This document shows positions 35,706 through 45,694 of a stretch of DNA of 64,000 bases, piece by piece (the stretch's first letter is position 1; each line of letters starts with the position of its first letter). The DNA comes from Butyrivibrio sp. FCS014 (GTDB lineage Bacteria > Bacillota > Clostridia > Lachnospirales > Lachnospiraceae), in NCBI RefSeq assembly GCF_000526935.1, contig NZ_JAHA01000003.1, forward strand, positions 62,001 to 126,000, in the 5' to 3' direction. A program made the translations under genes and the position numbers. The notes beneath the pieces were generated by a model. The model was not told where the DNA came from and ran no database searches. It saw nothing but the letters and a program-made list of their open reading frames with translations.

Positions 35706-37088
35706 ATGAAAAAGAAAGTTTTAACAACATTGCTTGCAGCTACAACCACACTTACATTTGCGCTTACAGGATGTGGCACAACAGGCACAACAGAGGCACC
35801 GGCTGCAACAACTGACCAGGCAGCTACAGAGGCACCTGCAGATACGCAGACAGCCGAGGCTCCTGCAGCAACAGACGATTCCGCAGAGGGAACAGTTATC
35901 AAGCTGGTTAACAACAAGGCAGAGATCCAGGAAGGTCTTGCAGTTCTGGCAGACACCTACAAAGAGCAGACAGGTGTTACCGTTTCCATCGATACCATCG
36001 GCGGCGGACAGGACACACAGGCTATCCTGAAGAACTACTATCAGGCAGGCGATATGCCCGACATCTTCGTGTTTGAGGGTGACACTCATTACGAGACATG
36101 GAAGGATCTTCTTGCAGACCTTTCAGACGAAGCATGGACAAAGGATACAGAGGCTGAGTACGTTGGTCCCGACGGACACGTTTACGGCTTCCCTACAACA
36201 ACAGAGGCTATCGGCCTTTCCTACAACAAGTCAATCCTTGACAAGGCAGGCATCGATCCTAAGTCAATCACAGGTCCCGAGAGCATGAGAGCAGCTTTCG
36301 AGAAGATCGACTCCATGAAGGATGAGCTTGGACTTACAGCAGTAGTTGGTTACTACACAGAGTCAGCTAACCTCTGGTGGACAGCAGGACAGCACCTCTT
36401 CGGAACATACCTTGATTCCGGTCTTGCAAGAAACGACACAACATATCTTGATCTTATCAACGACGGTGGAAAGCTTGATCCTGAGCGTATCGCAGCTTTT
36501 GCTGATATGGTAGCTCTTTTCAACGAGTACACAGATCCCCTTGGAATCTCAGGTTCCTATGATGATCAGGTTCTTGGATTTGCAAGCGGCAAGTATGCTT
36601 TCGTAACACAGGGTTCATGGATCGGTGCATCTATGACAACAACCTATGCTGATCAGTACGCAGCAGCAGGCAACTTCGAAGTAGGCATGATCCCTTATGC
36701 ATTCATCGAGGGCCAGGATACCATCCAGACCAATTCACCTAACTGGTGGGGACTTTACAAGGACGGAAACGTAGACGCAGCTAAGGCATTCATTCAGTGG
36801 TGCTCACAGAACGACGGCGGACAGCAGATTCTTGCTGAGAAGTGCGGATGCGTATCACCTTTCGTATCATCACAGTACGCTCCTGCAGATCCTTATGCTA
36901 AGACCATTGCTGACTACACAGCAGCAGGAAAGACTTCTGCATGGCACTGGCAGGGATGGAAGGCCGGTCTTGCACAGAACGTATCTTCCGTAATCTTCCA
37001 GGATTTCGCAAAGGGATCTATCAAGGATACAACTCAGTTCGTAGATACACTTCAGAAAGCGGTAGAGGCTTATTATGCACAGCAGTAA
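35706..37088 (+). CDS. Sugar ABC transporter substrate-binding lipoprotein
   Basis: The 460-residue lipoprotein has a lipobox ALTGC (Cys23), a Thr/Ala/Glu-rich linker (24 to about 60) and an extracellular solute-binding domain of the MalE/type 1 family, with signature-like PDIFVFEGDTHYETW and WWTAGQHLFGTYL. It would capture a malto- or glucose-type oligosaccharide. AAAGGAGG precedes the ATG. The codon use is strongly biased, suggesting high expression. No permease or ATPase genes follow; the GH65 gene overlaps its last 14 bases. The transporter partners must be encoded elsewhere. Confidence 0.9.
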   Translation: MKKKVLTTLLAATTTLTFALTGCGTTGTTEAPAATTDQAATEAPADTQTAEAPAATDDSAEGTVIKLVNNKAEIQEGLAVLADTYKEQTGVTVSIDTIGGGQDTQAILKNYYQAGDMPDIFVFEGDTHYETWKDLLADLSDEAWTKDTEAEYVGPDGHVYGFPTTTEAIGLSYNKSILDKAGIDPKSITGPESMRAAFEKIDSMKDELGLTAVVGYYTESANLWWTAGQHLFGTYLDSGLARNDTTYLDLINDGGKLDPERIAAFADMVALFNEYTDPLGISGSYDDQVLGFASGKYAFVTQGSWIGASMTTTYADQYAAAGNFEVGMIPYAFIEGQDTIQTNSPNWWGLYKDGNVDAAKAFIQWCSQNDGGQQILAEKCGCVSPFVSSQYAPADPYAKTIADYTAAGKTSAWHWQGWKAGLAQNVSSVIFQDFAKGSIKDTTQFVDTLQKAVEAYYAQQ

Positions 37089-39387
37089 TCGTGTCATAAG
37101 ACGAGACGAGAGCTATGATCCAAAAGAACTAAAACTTAATGAAACGTTGTTTTCAAATGCCAACGGGTATATAGGAATCAGGGGCACACTTGAAGAAGGT
37201 GTGCCCGCTGATTTTCCAACCATGAGAGGCATGTATCTTGCCGGAGTTTATGAGATCATTCCCATGAAACAGGCGGAGAGCCTCTGCAATCTCATCGAGA
37301 AGAAGCAGACCATGCTCAATGTTGCAGATACCCAGTCCATCGACCTGTATATCTGCGGCGAGCGCTTCGATATGGGAACGGGAGAGCTCATCTCCAATCA
37401 GAGGATCCTTGACATGGATAACGGGTATACTTCCAGGGAAATCCTTTGGAAGAGCCCCCTTGGCAATACGGTGAAGATCGTAACAAAGAGGATGGCACAT
37501 CTTGCTGTGCCCCAGCTCTTTACCATTGAATACAGCGTAACTTCCATGGACTTCGACGGCGAGATAGTTTTTGATTCCTGGCATATTGCCAATGTCACAA
37601 ACTACTCGGATCCAACCGACCCGAGGCTTGCAGCCGAAAGCCCTTCATATCTTACGGTCACATGTGCGGAAGCCATCGGCGACTCCACACTTTGTGTAAG
37701 CAAGACTGGTGTCAGCGACATCAGTATTGCATCTGCCACTTCCAACATCCTGCTAGGCGAGGACGATCATATCGGAGTATATGACAACACCGATGATAAG
37801 AGGATATGCAGCTATATGAAGGCTCACATATCCGAGGGCCAGGAAATAAGACTGGTCAAGTTCTCGGCTTTTTCCGACTCGCTGAAGAGTGAAGATCCGG
37901 GAAAAGACGCTATGGCGGTCCTGCAGGATGCTCTGGAGGAAGTTAAGGCAGATGGAAGTGGTCTTGCTTTACTATATAACAGGCAGACTGAGATCCTTAA
38001 GAAATTCTGGGACCAGTCAGCTGTGGAGATCATGGGCGACGAGAATCTTGACCTTGCCATGAACTTCAACATGTATCAGTTATTCTGCTCGGCTCCAAGG
38101 ATTCCGGGCTACAGCATGGCTGCCAAGGGACTGACGGGAGAGGGCTATGAAGGACATTATTTCTGGGATACGGAAATGTATGCTCTTCCTTTCTTTACAC
38201 TGACTGATGCAAAACTTGCTGAAAACATACTTCATTTCAGATACAGGACACTTAACAAAGCCAGGGAAAATGCAGGCCTTCTTGGTCACAAAAAGGGAGC
38301 CCTTTATCCATGGCGGACCATCACAGGTGAAGAGTGTTCCGGTTATTTCCCCAGCGGAACGGCTGCCTATCATATAAACGGCGCTGTTTCCTATGCCATA
38401 GTCCAGTACTTCCTGGCAACCGGGGATGAGGACTTCATCCTCAAAGAAGGCGCAGAGATGCTCATCGAGATATCAAGGCTCTGGCTGGATACCGGTAACT
38501 ACGACAGAAAGGGCCGCTTTGTCATCAACGAGGTGACAGGTCCCGACGAGTACACCTGCATGGTGGACAACAATTTTTACACCAATTGTGCAGCTGCCCA
38601 CGGCATGAATTGGACATTAAAGCTGCTTAAGAAATTTGCCGACACTCCTGAAATAATATCTCTCAAACAGAGGCTTGCCCTTACAGATAAGGAGATATCG
38701 GAGATTTCAAAGGCTGCAGCAAGTATCTACCTTCCCTATGATGAAGAGCTGGGAATAAACCCCCAGGATGATTCATTCCTGCAAAAGCCCGTATGGGATC
38801 TTGCGGCAACACCTAAGGAGGAATTCCCTCTTCTTCTTCATTACCACCCGCTGCACCTTTACAGATACCAGGTCTGCAAACAGGCAGATACGGTTCTGGC
38901 ACATTTTCTTTTCCCGGACAGCGCTGATGCTGTAACCCAGGAAAAGAGCTTCAGGTATTACGAAAAGATAACGACCCACGATTCATCACTGTCTACCTGC
39001 GTGTTCTCCATGCAGGCATCGAGGCTTGGCCTTTACGACGAAGCGGCAGCGTATTTCGGGGACTCTGCAAAGCTGGATCTTTTAAACCTTCACGGCAACA
39101 GCTCTGACGGAGTACATACGGCTAACATGGGTGGCTCCTACATGGCGTTCATCTATGGCTTCGGCGGCATAAGGATCGACGAGGAGGGACTGTTCATCAA
39201 TCCTTTCCTGCCCGGGATGATCAAGGGATATTCCTTTAAATTCAAGTATCAGGGCAGACTTATCAGAGTAGCTGTTTCGGAAAAAGAGGCAGTGGTTGAG
39301 CTGATAAGCGGAGAAGAGCTTTCGTTCTGTCATGGAAAGGACCGCTTTAAGATAAGCGAGGGAGAAAAATGCAATATAAAGCAGTAA
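37075..39387 (+). CDS. GH65 glycoside phosphorylase (maltose/kojibiose phosphorylase type)
   Basis: The 770-residue enzyme has the GH65 layout: an N-terminal beta-sandwich (NETLFSNANGYIGIRGTLEEG), an (alpha/alpha)6 barrel with general acid Glu492 in VTGPDEYTCMVDNNFY and the phosphate-binding HDSSLSTCVFSM. It splits an alpha-glucosyl disaccharide with phosphate, giving beta-glucose 1-phosphate and glucose. pgmB next to it consumes that product. The ATG at 37075 lies inside the binding-protein gene with AGAGG upstream. Maltose, kojibiose or trehalose as substrate cannot be decided here. Confidence 0.93.
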   Translation: MHSSNRVIRRDESYDPKELKLNETLFSNANGYIGIRGTLEEGVPADFPTMRGMYLAGVYEIIPMKQAESLCNLIEKKQTMLNVADTQSIDLYICGERFDMGTGELISNQRILDMDNGYTSREILWKSPLGNTVKIVTKRMAHLAVPQLFTIEYSVTSMDFDGEIVFDSWHIANVTNYSDPTDPRLAAESPSYLTVTCAEAIGDSTLCVSKTGVSDISIASATSNILLGEDDHIGVYDNTDDKRICSYMKAHISEGQEIRLVKFSAFSDSLKSEDPGKDAMAVLQDALEEVKADGSGLALLYNRQTEILKKFWDQSAVEIMGDENLDLAMNFNMYQLFCSAPRIPGYSMAAKGLTGEGYEGHYFWDTEMYALPFFTLTDAKLAENILHFRYRTLNKARENAGLLGHKKGALYPWRTITGEECSGYFPSGTAAYHINGAVSYAIVQYFLATGDEDFILKEGAEMLIEISRLWLDTGNYDRKGRFVINEVTGPDEYTCMVDNNFYTNCAAAHGMNWTLKLLKKFADTPEIISLKQRLALTDKEISEISKAAASIYLPYDEELGINPQDDSFLQKPVWDLAATPKEEFPLLLHYHPLHLYRYQVCKQADTVLAHFLFPDSADAVTQEKSFRYYEKITTHDSSLSTCVFSMQASRLGLYDEAAAYFGDSAKLDLLNLHGNSSDGVHTANMGGSYMAFIYGFGGIRIDEEGLFINPFLPGMIKGYSFKFKYQGRLIRVAVSEKEAVVELISGEELSFCHGKDRFKISEGEKCNIKQ

Positions 39388-40010
39388 TATTCGATCTTGA
39401 CGGAGTGCTGGTCTTCACGGACAAGTATCATTATCTGGCCTGGAAGAAACTGGCAGACAGACTGGGGATAGAATTTACACAGAAGGATAACGACAGATTA
39501 AGGGGCGTAAGCCGCGAAGAGAGCCTTAACATCATACTGGAAAAATACCACGGTGATCCCATCCCGGAAGATAAAAGGAAAGAGTATCTTAAGGAGAAGA
39601 ACGACACATACAGGGAAAGCCTTGGCGGCATGACAAGAGATGATGTTACAGAGGAAGTTCGCGACACTCTTAAAAAACTCAGGGAAATGGGGTATCGCCT
39701 TGCCATTGGCTCCTCCAGTAAGAACACTTCCTACATCCTTGAGAGGACAGAGCTTACGGATGCCTTTGACGCTGTTTCCGACGGAACAATGATCACCAGG
39801 TCCAAGCCCGATCCTGAGGTGTTCCTCAAGGCGGCAGAGCTTCTAGGCATGGAGCCGGGAGACTGCCTTGTGGTTGAAGACGCTGACGCCGGAGTTACTG
39901 CAGCTCATGCAGCCGGAATGGATGCGGCAGCCATAGGCACCGCCACCTTAAGCGGAAGAGCAGATTACAATCTCGCTGCTTTTGAGGACCTTTTAGGGAT
40001 TCTTGAATAA
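39369..40010 (+). CDS. pgmB: Beta-phosphoglucomutase
   Basis: The 213-residue HAD-superfamily enzyme converts beta-glucose 1-phosphate to glucose 6-phosphate. The nucleophile motif is FDLDGVLVFTD, motif II is AIGSSSKN and motif IV is VVEDADAGVTAAHAAGM. The start overlaps the GH65 gene by 19 bases with GAGGGAG upstream. It completes the phosphorolytic route: import, phosphorolysis, isomerisation into glycolysis. Confidence 0.95.
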   Translation: MQYKAVIFDLDGVLVFTDKYHYLAWKKLADRLGIEFTQKDNDRLRGVSREESLNIILEKYHGDPIPEDKRKEYLKEKNDTYRESLGGMTRDDVTEEVRDTLKKLREMGYRLAIGSSSKNTSYILERTELTDAFDAVSDGTMITRSKPDPEVFLKAAELLGMEPGDCLVVEDADAGVTAAHAAGMDAAAIGTATLSGRADYNLAAFEDLLGILE

Positions 40011-40036
40011 TAAGAGAATATAAGTATTTTTATGTG

Positions 40037-40064
40037 AAAGGGAACTGTCATGCAGTTCCCTTTT
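40037..40064 (+). terminator. Terminator after pgmB
   Basis: AAAGGGAACTG and CAGTTCCCTTT form a perfect 11-bp stem with a 5-base loop and a short T-run. It ends the LacI-controlled operon. Confidence 0.8.
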
Positions 40065-40083
40065 ATGTTAGTATTAGCGTATT

Positions 40084-41427
40084 ATGACAGACGAAAACAA
40101 ACAGTTTTACAAGAATCTTATAAGTATTTCTCTTCCCATCGCACTGCAGAGCCTTATGCTGGCGCTTGTTGCGGCCTGCGATGCTCTTATGCTTGGAAGG
40201 GTTGCCCAGGAGCAGATGACGGCTGTATCTTTGGCTACTCAGATACAGTTCGTTCAGAACATGTTCCTTTCTGCGGCAACTGCAGCAGGAGCTATTCTGG
40301 GAGCTCAGTACTGGGGGAAGGGTTCTAAGAAGACTTTAGAGGATATCTTCAACCTGATGCTTCTTTTCTGCGGAGCGGTGTCGCTTCTGTTTTTCCTTGG
40401 ATGCGAGCTGTGCCCTGAGGTTCTGATGAAGATATTTGCCGCAGATCCCGGGCTTATCAGGGTGGGCAGCTCATATCTTCGCATAGCGGGCTGGTCCTAT
40501 CTTATTACCGGAGTATCCCAGTGTTATCTCACCATCATGAAGGTTACGGAGAACGTGAAGGCAGGTGCTGCCATAAGTTCCGGAGCGGTGGTCATCAATA
40601 TCCTTCTGAATGCCGTATTTATCTTCGGACTCTTTGGGGTTCCCGCAATGGAAGCAAGGGGAGCGGCTCTTGCCACCACTCTTGCAAGAATTACCGAGCT
40701 TGTGCTGTGTCTTGCATTGTCATCCGGAGTAGGTTATATAAGGCCCGCACTTTCAAGAATGTTTAAGGTGTCAAAAGATCTTGTGGCTGATTTCTTCAGA
40801 CAGTGTCTGCCTCTTATGGGCGGCGGACTTTGCTGGGGAGTCGGCTTTACTTCCTATACGGCAATAATGGGACATATGGGAGTAGATGCTGCTGCGGCCA
40901 ATTCAGTGGCAGCGGTGGTAAGGGACCTTGTCTGCTGCATGTGCAACGGTATCGGAAGCGCAGCGGGTATTATCGTCGGAACAGAGCTTGGAGCCGGCCG
41001 CCTTGAACAGGGCAAAAAATACGGTATTAAACTCAAGAATATCTCCTATGTCATTGGTATAATCTCCACAGCCATAGTCCTTGCGGTGACTCCACTGGTT
41101 GTAAACAGTGTGATATTAACTGATCAGGCCCGCAGTTACCTTACCTGGATGATGGTCATAATGTCCTTTTACATGATCGGAAGGTGCGTCAACACAGTCA
41201 CCATCAATGGAGTACTGGACGGAGGCGGAGATACCATATTCGATCTGTACAGCCTTATCGTATGCATGTGGCTGGTGGCCATACCACTGGCTCTTTGCGG
41301 AGCCTTTGTATTTCACTGGTCACCGCTTTTAGTCTACGCCTGCACCTGTCTTGACGAAGTGGGTAAGATCCCGTGGGTAATGTACAGACTCAGAAAGTAT
41401 AAATGGGTAAAAGACCTGACAAGATGA
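40084..41427 (+). CDS. MATE family efflux transporter
   Basis: The 447-residue membrane protein has twelve hydrophobic helices and MATE-type halves (ISLPIALQSLMLALVAACDALMLG; GAILGAQYWGKG). The start is only 20 bases after the pgmB terminator and has no strong ribosome site, so weak translation is possible. The C-terminus has the short basic tail typical of the family. It is one of four MATE genes in this window. Confidence 0.9.
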   Translation: MTDENKQFYKNLISISLPIALQSLMLALVAACDALMLGRVAQEQMTAVSLATQIQFVQNMFLSAATAAGAILGAQYWGKGSKKTLEDIFNLMLLFCGAVSLLFFLGCELCPEVLMKIFAADPGLIRVGSSYLRIAGWSYLITGVSQCYLTIMKVTENVKAGAAISSGAVVINILLNAVFIFGLFGVPAMEARGAALATTLARITELVLCLALSSGVGYIRPALSRMFKVSKDLVADFFRQCLPLMGGGLCWGVGFTSYTAIMGHMGVDAAAANSVAAVVRDLVCCMCNGIGSAAGIIVGTELGAGRLEQGKKYGIKLKNISYVIGIISTAIVLAVTPLVVNSVILTDQARSYLTWMMVIMSFYMIGRCVNTVTINGVLDGGGDTIFDLYSLIVCMWLVAIPLALCGAFVFHWSPLLVYACTCLDEVGKIPWVMYRLRKYKWVKDLTR

Positions 41428-41455
41428 TCGCGGCAGCGAACATAAGGAGGAAGTT

Positions 41456-41794
41456 ATGGCACATAAGGATCAAAGGTGGTTATTCGGAAAAGATGTTGAG
41501 GGAGAGCCTGCAGGAGAAGGTGTAGTCCGCTTTGTGAAGAGCTACACCGATGAGGTGATGGTGGTGGAGAACCGCTTTGAGAAGGGCGCTGTGGGCGCAA
41601 TGCACTCCCATCCCCATACCCAGATAACCTACGTGGTTTCGGGCAAATTTGAATTTACCATCGGCGAGGAAAAGAAGGTTGTCACTGCCGGTGACACAAT
41701 GCTTAAAAAAGACGGAGTCATCCATGGCTGCGTATGCCTTGAGGAGGGCGTTCTTCTGGATATCTTTTCCCCTATGAGAGAGGACTTTGTATGA
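41456..41794 (+). CDS. Cupin-domain protein
   Basis: The 112-residue single-domain cupin has motif 1 GAVGAMHSHPHTQITYVVSGKFEF and motif 2 DTMLKKDGVIHGCVCLEEG, which supply the metal-binding His and Glu residues. Small cupins next to pectin lyases act in uronate sugar handling (the KdgF type linearises unsaturated uronates). That fits the exo-rhamnogalacturonan-lyase-like gene that overlaps its end. AGGAGG precedes the ATG at 41456. Confidence 0.85.
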   Translation: MAHKDQRWLFGKDVEGEPAGEGVVRFVKSYTDEVMVVENRFEKGAVGAMHSHPHTQITYVVSGKFEFTIGEEKKVVTAGDTMLKKDGVIHGCVCLEEGVLLDIFSPMREDFV

Positions 41795-44214
41795 GCAGGA
41801 ATATCGAGATCTACATAGACAAGCTCTATCGCTACGACAGGAAGAATGAGCACTGCTACATAGGCTTTCCTCTTGAGAGGGGCGTTGTATGGGATGCTGA
41901 TAGTATCAGTGTAAAAGACCCGGCAAAAGAGACTTATCTTCCCGTTCAGGTAAAGGCCACATCCCGGTATGATGATGGCTCTTTTCGCTTCGTGTTCATA
42001 AGGTTTCTTGCGGATATCCCTGCCAATAAGAAGAGCACCTACATCTGTGAGATAGCATCCGGGAAAGAGACTGTGACAGAGCCTAAAGAGTGTGCAGCTT
42101 GCGATCCTCTGTGTCTTAAGAAGACTGAGGATGGCTTTGAGATATCCTCAGTGGATGATTCCACAAGAAGGACGATCTGTTACAGAGTGAAAGACAATTC
42201 CGATTCCGTTTTCAGCTCTGTTTTCTTCGGTGAAAAGACCTATGAAGGAAGCTGCTTTAGCGGCCCGTCCCTTAAAAAGAAAGATGAAGAGGGAAGCTTT
42301 GACATAGAAACAGGAAACTGGGAGATTGCTGAAGAAGGGCCTCTTTGTGTCATCTTAAAAAACAGGGGTATTCACAAAAATGCAGATTCGGACAGAATAT
42401 ACAGCTTTGAGCTTCGTCTGACCTTTGCTGCAGGCAAACCATATGCAGAGGTATCCTACAGGATAATAAACGATACGGATGATCCCCTTGAGATCGGGGA
42501 ACTTGAATTTCGCATAAACACAAACGGTACTGTTGCAGCCAATAAAGAAAGCGTAGCAACCACCGAGCGATCCCTTGATTCCACGGGATGCGGTGATAAG
42601 CTCTCCTTTGAGGGCTTCGGCGAGGGCCCGCTTTTCCATGCGGGAAGCAGCGAGGAGGCAGATAAGATCTGCAATGGCGTAAATCTTGGAAAGGTGAGGG
42701 CTGTGACCGCATCTTCCAACTACAAGACTGATTATTTTATAGGAAAAGAGGGTGCGTCCTCTGCAAGAGTCATTGACTCCGGGTGGCTTATGAAGGAAGC
42801 CAACGAGCACTTTGCCGAGGTTTTCTACGGAACCTTTTTTGCTGATTATACAGATGATGAAGGCGGCATATGTGCCACCATCTTCCAGGCACAGCAGAAC
42901 TACCCCAAGGCTGTCAGTGCAGGTGCTTCCGGCATAGCTCTTTTCCTGGTTCCAAAAGACACGGAGAGAATCGTTCTTCAAAGCGGTATGTCAAGGGAGC
43001 AGAAGTTCCTTCTTCACTTCCATGACAAGGACGAGACTTTGAGCAGCTTAAATGACAGAAGCATAGTCTATCAGATGCCCTACAGGCCTTATGTGAGCCC
43101 CGAGGTTCATAGGAGGGCGGGAGTATGGCCCGATGTCTTTGCAAAGAAGGGCGACTTCAAGGTAGAGCAGAACCTCATAGCCAGGGCGGATGGTCACTGC
43201 AGGGCATACGGAATGCTGAATTTCGGAGATTCCTATGACCCCAACTATACTGCCCAGGGAAGGGGCGGCGGAAGACTGGTATGGTGCAACAACGAGTATG
43301 ATTATCCCCATGCCTGCGCGCTGCTTTACGCAAGGACCGGTATCAGAAGATTTATGGATTACAATATTGCCTCGGCCTGCCACTGGATGGATGTGGACGT
43401 TTGCCACTACCACAAGGATCCGCTCTACATCGGAGGACAGTGGGAACACACAGCCGGGCATGTGGTGAACGGCACCATGGTCTGCTCCCATGAGTGGGTT
43501 GAAGGACTTTTGGATTACTATCACTTAACAGGTGATGAGAGGGGACTGGAAACAGCCATCGGCATCGGAAGGAACGTGAACAGACTTCTTGATATGCCAA
43601 TGTATGCAAAGGCAGGAGAGACCAACGCCAGGGAAACCGGCTGGGCCCTTAGGACCCTGACAGCTCTTTATATCGAGACCGGTGACAAGAACTGGCTTGT
43701 TAAATGTAAGAAGATACTTGATGACTTTAAGATATGGGAAGAGCAGTACGGACACTGGCTCGCTCCCTATACCGACAATACTGTTATAAGAGTCGGGTTC
43801 ATGATCAGCGTGGCTGTAGGGTCCCTGATGCGTTACTACAGGCAGTTTCCGGATGAGGAGCTGAAGGGCCTTATCTTAAGGGCTGTGGATGACATGATCG
43901 AAAACTGCTATGTGAAGGAATGGGGGATCTTCTATTACAAGGAGCTTCCATCCCTTAACAGGCTTGGAAACAACACCCTTCTTCTTGAGGCTCTCACCAT
44001 AGCCTATGACCTTACTAAGGATCCTTCATATCTTGATTACGGAATGGAGACCTTCAGAAAAGCAGTTGCGGATACTCCGGGCTACTCAGGCACCAAGAGA
44101 AAAGAGGAGGATGCTGTTCTTGTGGGAAATACCAGCAGCAAGAATTTTGCCCAGAGCATGATACCCGTTGCAGGATTCTACAGGGCCATGATTGAGGCAG
44201 GTAAAACGTTATGA
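41791..44214 (+). CDS. Exo-rhamnogalacturonan-lyase-like protein (YetA/PL26 type)
   Basis: The 807-residue cytosolic protein has N-terminal beta-sandwich domains (about 1-420; opening RYDRKNEHCYIGFPLERGVVWD) and a C-terminal (alpha/alpha) barrel with conserved YDPNYTAQGRGGGRLVWCNNEYDYPHA-like aromatic and acidic clusters, split here as GGGRLVWCNNEYDYPHA and SACHWMDVDVCHYHKDP. This matches the YetA / PcRGLX family, which cleaves rhamnogalacturonan fragments from the end. No signal peptide is present, so it would act on imported oligosaccharides. It overlaps the cupin gene and the following MATE gene by four bases each, so the three are one translational unit. Confidence 0.7.
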   Translation: MSRNIEIYIDKLYRYDRKNEHCYIGFPLERGVVWDADSISVKDPAKETYLPVQVKATSRYDDGSFRFVFIRFLADIPANKKSTYICEIASGKETVTEPKECAACDPLCLKKTEDGFEISSVDDSTRRTICYRVKDNSDSVFSSVFFGEKTYEGSCFSGPSLKKKDEEGSFDIETGNWEIAEEGPLCVILKNRGIHKNADSDRIYSFELRLTFAAGKPYAEVSYRIINDTDDPLEIGELEFRINTNGTVAANKESVATTERSLDSTGCGDKLSFEGFGEGPLFHAGSSEEADKICNGVNLGKVRAVTASSNYKTDYFIGKEGASSARVIDSGWLMKEANEHFAEVFYGTFFADYTDDEGGICATIFQAQQNYPKAVSAGASGIALFLVPKDTERIVLQSGMSREQKFLLHFHDKDETLSSLNDRSIVYQMPYRPYVSPEVHRRAGVWPDVFAKKGDFKVEQNLIARADGHCRAYGMLNFGDSYDPNYTAQGRGGGRLVWCNNEYDYPHACALLYARTGIRRFMDYNIASACHWMDVDVCHYHKDPLYIGGQWEHTAGHVVNGTMVCSHEWVEGLLDYYHLTGDERGLETAIGIGRNVNRLLDMPMYAKAGETNARETGWALRTLTALYIETGDKNWLVKCKKILDDFKIWEEQYGHWLAPYTDNTVIRVGFMISVAVGSLMRYYRQFPDEELKGLILRAVDDMIENCYVKEWGIFYYKELPSLNRLGNNTLLLEALTIAYDLTKDPSYLDYGMETFRKAVADTPGYSGTKRKEEDAVLVGNTSSKNFAQSMIPVAGFYRAMIEAGKTL

Positions 44215-45575
44215 GATCAACCGGAAAAATAGATATGACAACCGGCCCCATTATGGGGAACATAATGATGTTCGCACTGCCCATCGTTCTGGGAAACATA
44301 TTGCAGTATCTCTACACCACGGTGGACACCCTGGTCATCGGGCATTACTGTGACTACACCGCCATTGCCGCGGTGGGCACCAGTTCTCAGCCAATAGAGG
44401 TTCTGCTTTGCATTTTCCTCGGGATAGGAACGGGAGTCAGCATTCTTATATCGCAGCATACGGGAGCGGATGATGCTTTGGGCGTAAGAAACGCCTGTAA
44501 GACAGCCATATCCTTTGTGTATCTGTGCGGCATTCCCATCAGCATAATAGGATGGTTTGCTGCGCCCCTGATCCTTAGGTTTATGGACGTTCCTCCGGAT
44601 GTCTGGGACAATGCGCTTCTTTACACAAGGATCGTTCTGTGCGGCGCCATCGGCAACATAGGCTATAACATGAATGCGGGAATCTTAAGGGGCCTCGGGG
44701 ACAGCAGGGCATCCCTTTACTTCCTTGTGGTTTCAACCGTTGTTAACATCGTACTGGACATCACCCTTGTTGGCTCTTTAGAGCTTGGAGTGGCGGGAGT
44801 TGCCCTTGCTACAGGCATAGCCATGTTCCTGGCCTGGATCGTGAGCATCATCTACATTATGCGAAGATATCCGGAGCTGGAGTTCACTCTTTTCCCAAGG
44901 ACCATAATAAAGAGCGAGCTTAAAAAGATAATGACCATCGGCCTTCCCATTGGTCTTAACAATTCCCTTTTCTCCTTCGGGCATGTGGCTCTTCAGACCC
45001 TTATAAATGCCGAAGGGTCCGTGTTCATGGCAGGCTGGTCCATAGCGGGAAGAGTAACGGGGCTTGCCAACATGGCAATTACGGGAATATCCTCCGCTGC
45101 CACAACCTATTCGGGACAGAATTTCGGAGCCGGAAGGATAGACCGCTTAAGACAGGGACAGGTGATAATACCCTTTGCAAACGGCGCAATCACTCTGGGC
45201 TTCGGACTTATCTTTATACTGCTAAGGTACCCGATACTTGGGCTTTTCACTGACGAAGCGGGGGTACTTGCCCTGGCCGGAAGGAACGTTGTGATCATGC
45301 TGTCCTGTCAGTGGATGTATGCTGTGTTTAACGCTATTTCCTGCATAGTGAACGGCACGGGAAGGGTGAAATATACAACACTTATAAATCTTATGATGCT
45401 ATGGGCTGTTCGTATTCCTTCAGCCTACCTCATCTCAAGATTCATAGCCGGAAGACATCTTATGTTCTGCTTCCCAATCTCCTTTGGGTTCGGAATGCTG
45501 TGTATGATAGGCTACTTTTTATTCTCTCCCTCCTGGAGGGCGCTTATGAGGACATCATCCTTGCAAAAAGGCTGA
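44211..45575 (+). CDS. MATE family transporter in the cupin/lyase operon
   Basis: The 454-residue protein has the MATE fold with twelve helices (ALPIVLGNILQYLYTTVDTLVIG in helix 1). The ATG overlaps the stop of the lyase-like gene, so the transporter is tied to that operon. MATE proteins normally export drugs or cations with sodium or proton counterflow; its place behind pectin-type enzymes is unexpected and may mean export of a toxic or excess product. The substrate is unknown. Confidence 0.92.
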   Translation: MRSTGKIDMTTGPIMGNIMMFALPIVLGNILQYLYTTVDTLVIGHYCDYTAIAAVGTSSQPIEVLLCIFLGIGTGVSILISQHTGADDALGVRNACKTAISFVYLCGIPISIIGWFAAPLILRFMDVPPDVWDNALLYTRIVLCGAIGNIGYNMNAGILRGLGDSRASLYFLVVSTVVNIVLDITLVGSLELGVAGVALATGIAMFLAWIVSIIYIMRRYPELEFTLFPRTIIKSELKKIMTIGLPIGLNNSLFSFGHVALQTLINAEGSVFMAGWSIAGRVTGLANMAITGISSAATTYSGQNFGAGRIDRLRQGQVIIPFANGAITLGFGLIFILLRYPILGLFTDEAGVLALAGRNVVIMLSCQWMYAVFNAISCIVNGTGRVKYTTLINLMMLWAVRIPSAYLISRFIAGRHLMFCFPISFGFGMLCMIGYFLFSPSWRALMRTSSLQKG

Positions 45576-45694
45576 AATAAAGCGGCTTTTTTACAAAAAA
45601 GCTGAAACAAATCCCTTGCTTCAATGTATAATAAATTAGTGGGCAAAAGTAACTAAAGGATAAGAGTAAAGTTAGAACGCAAGGGGGATCGAGC

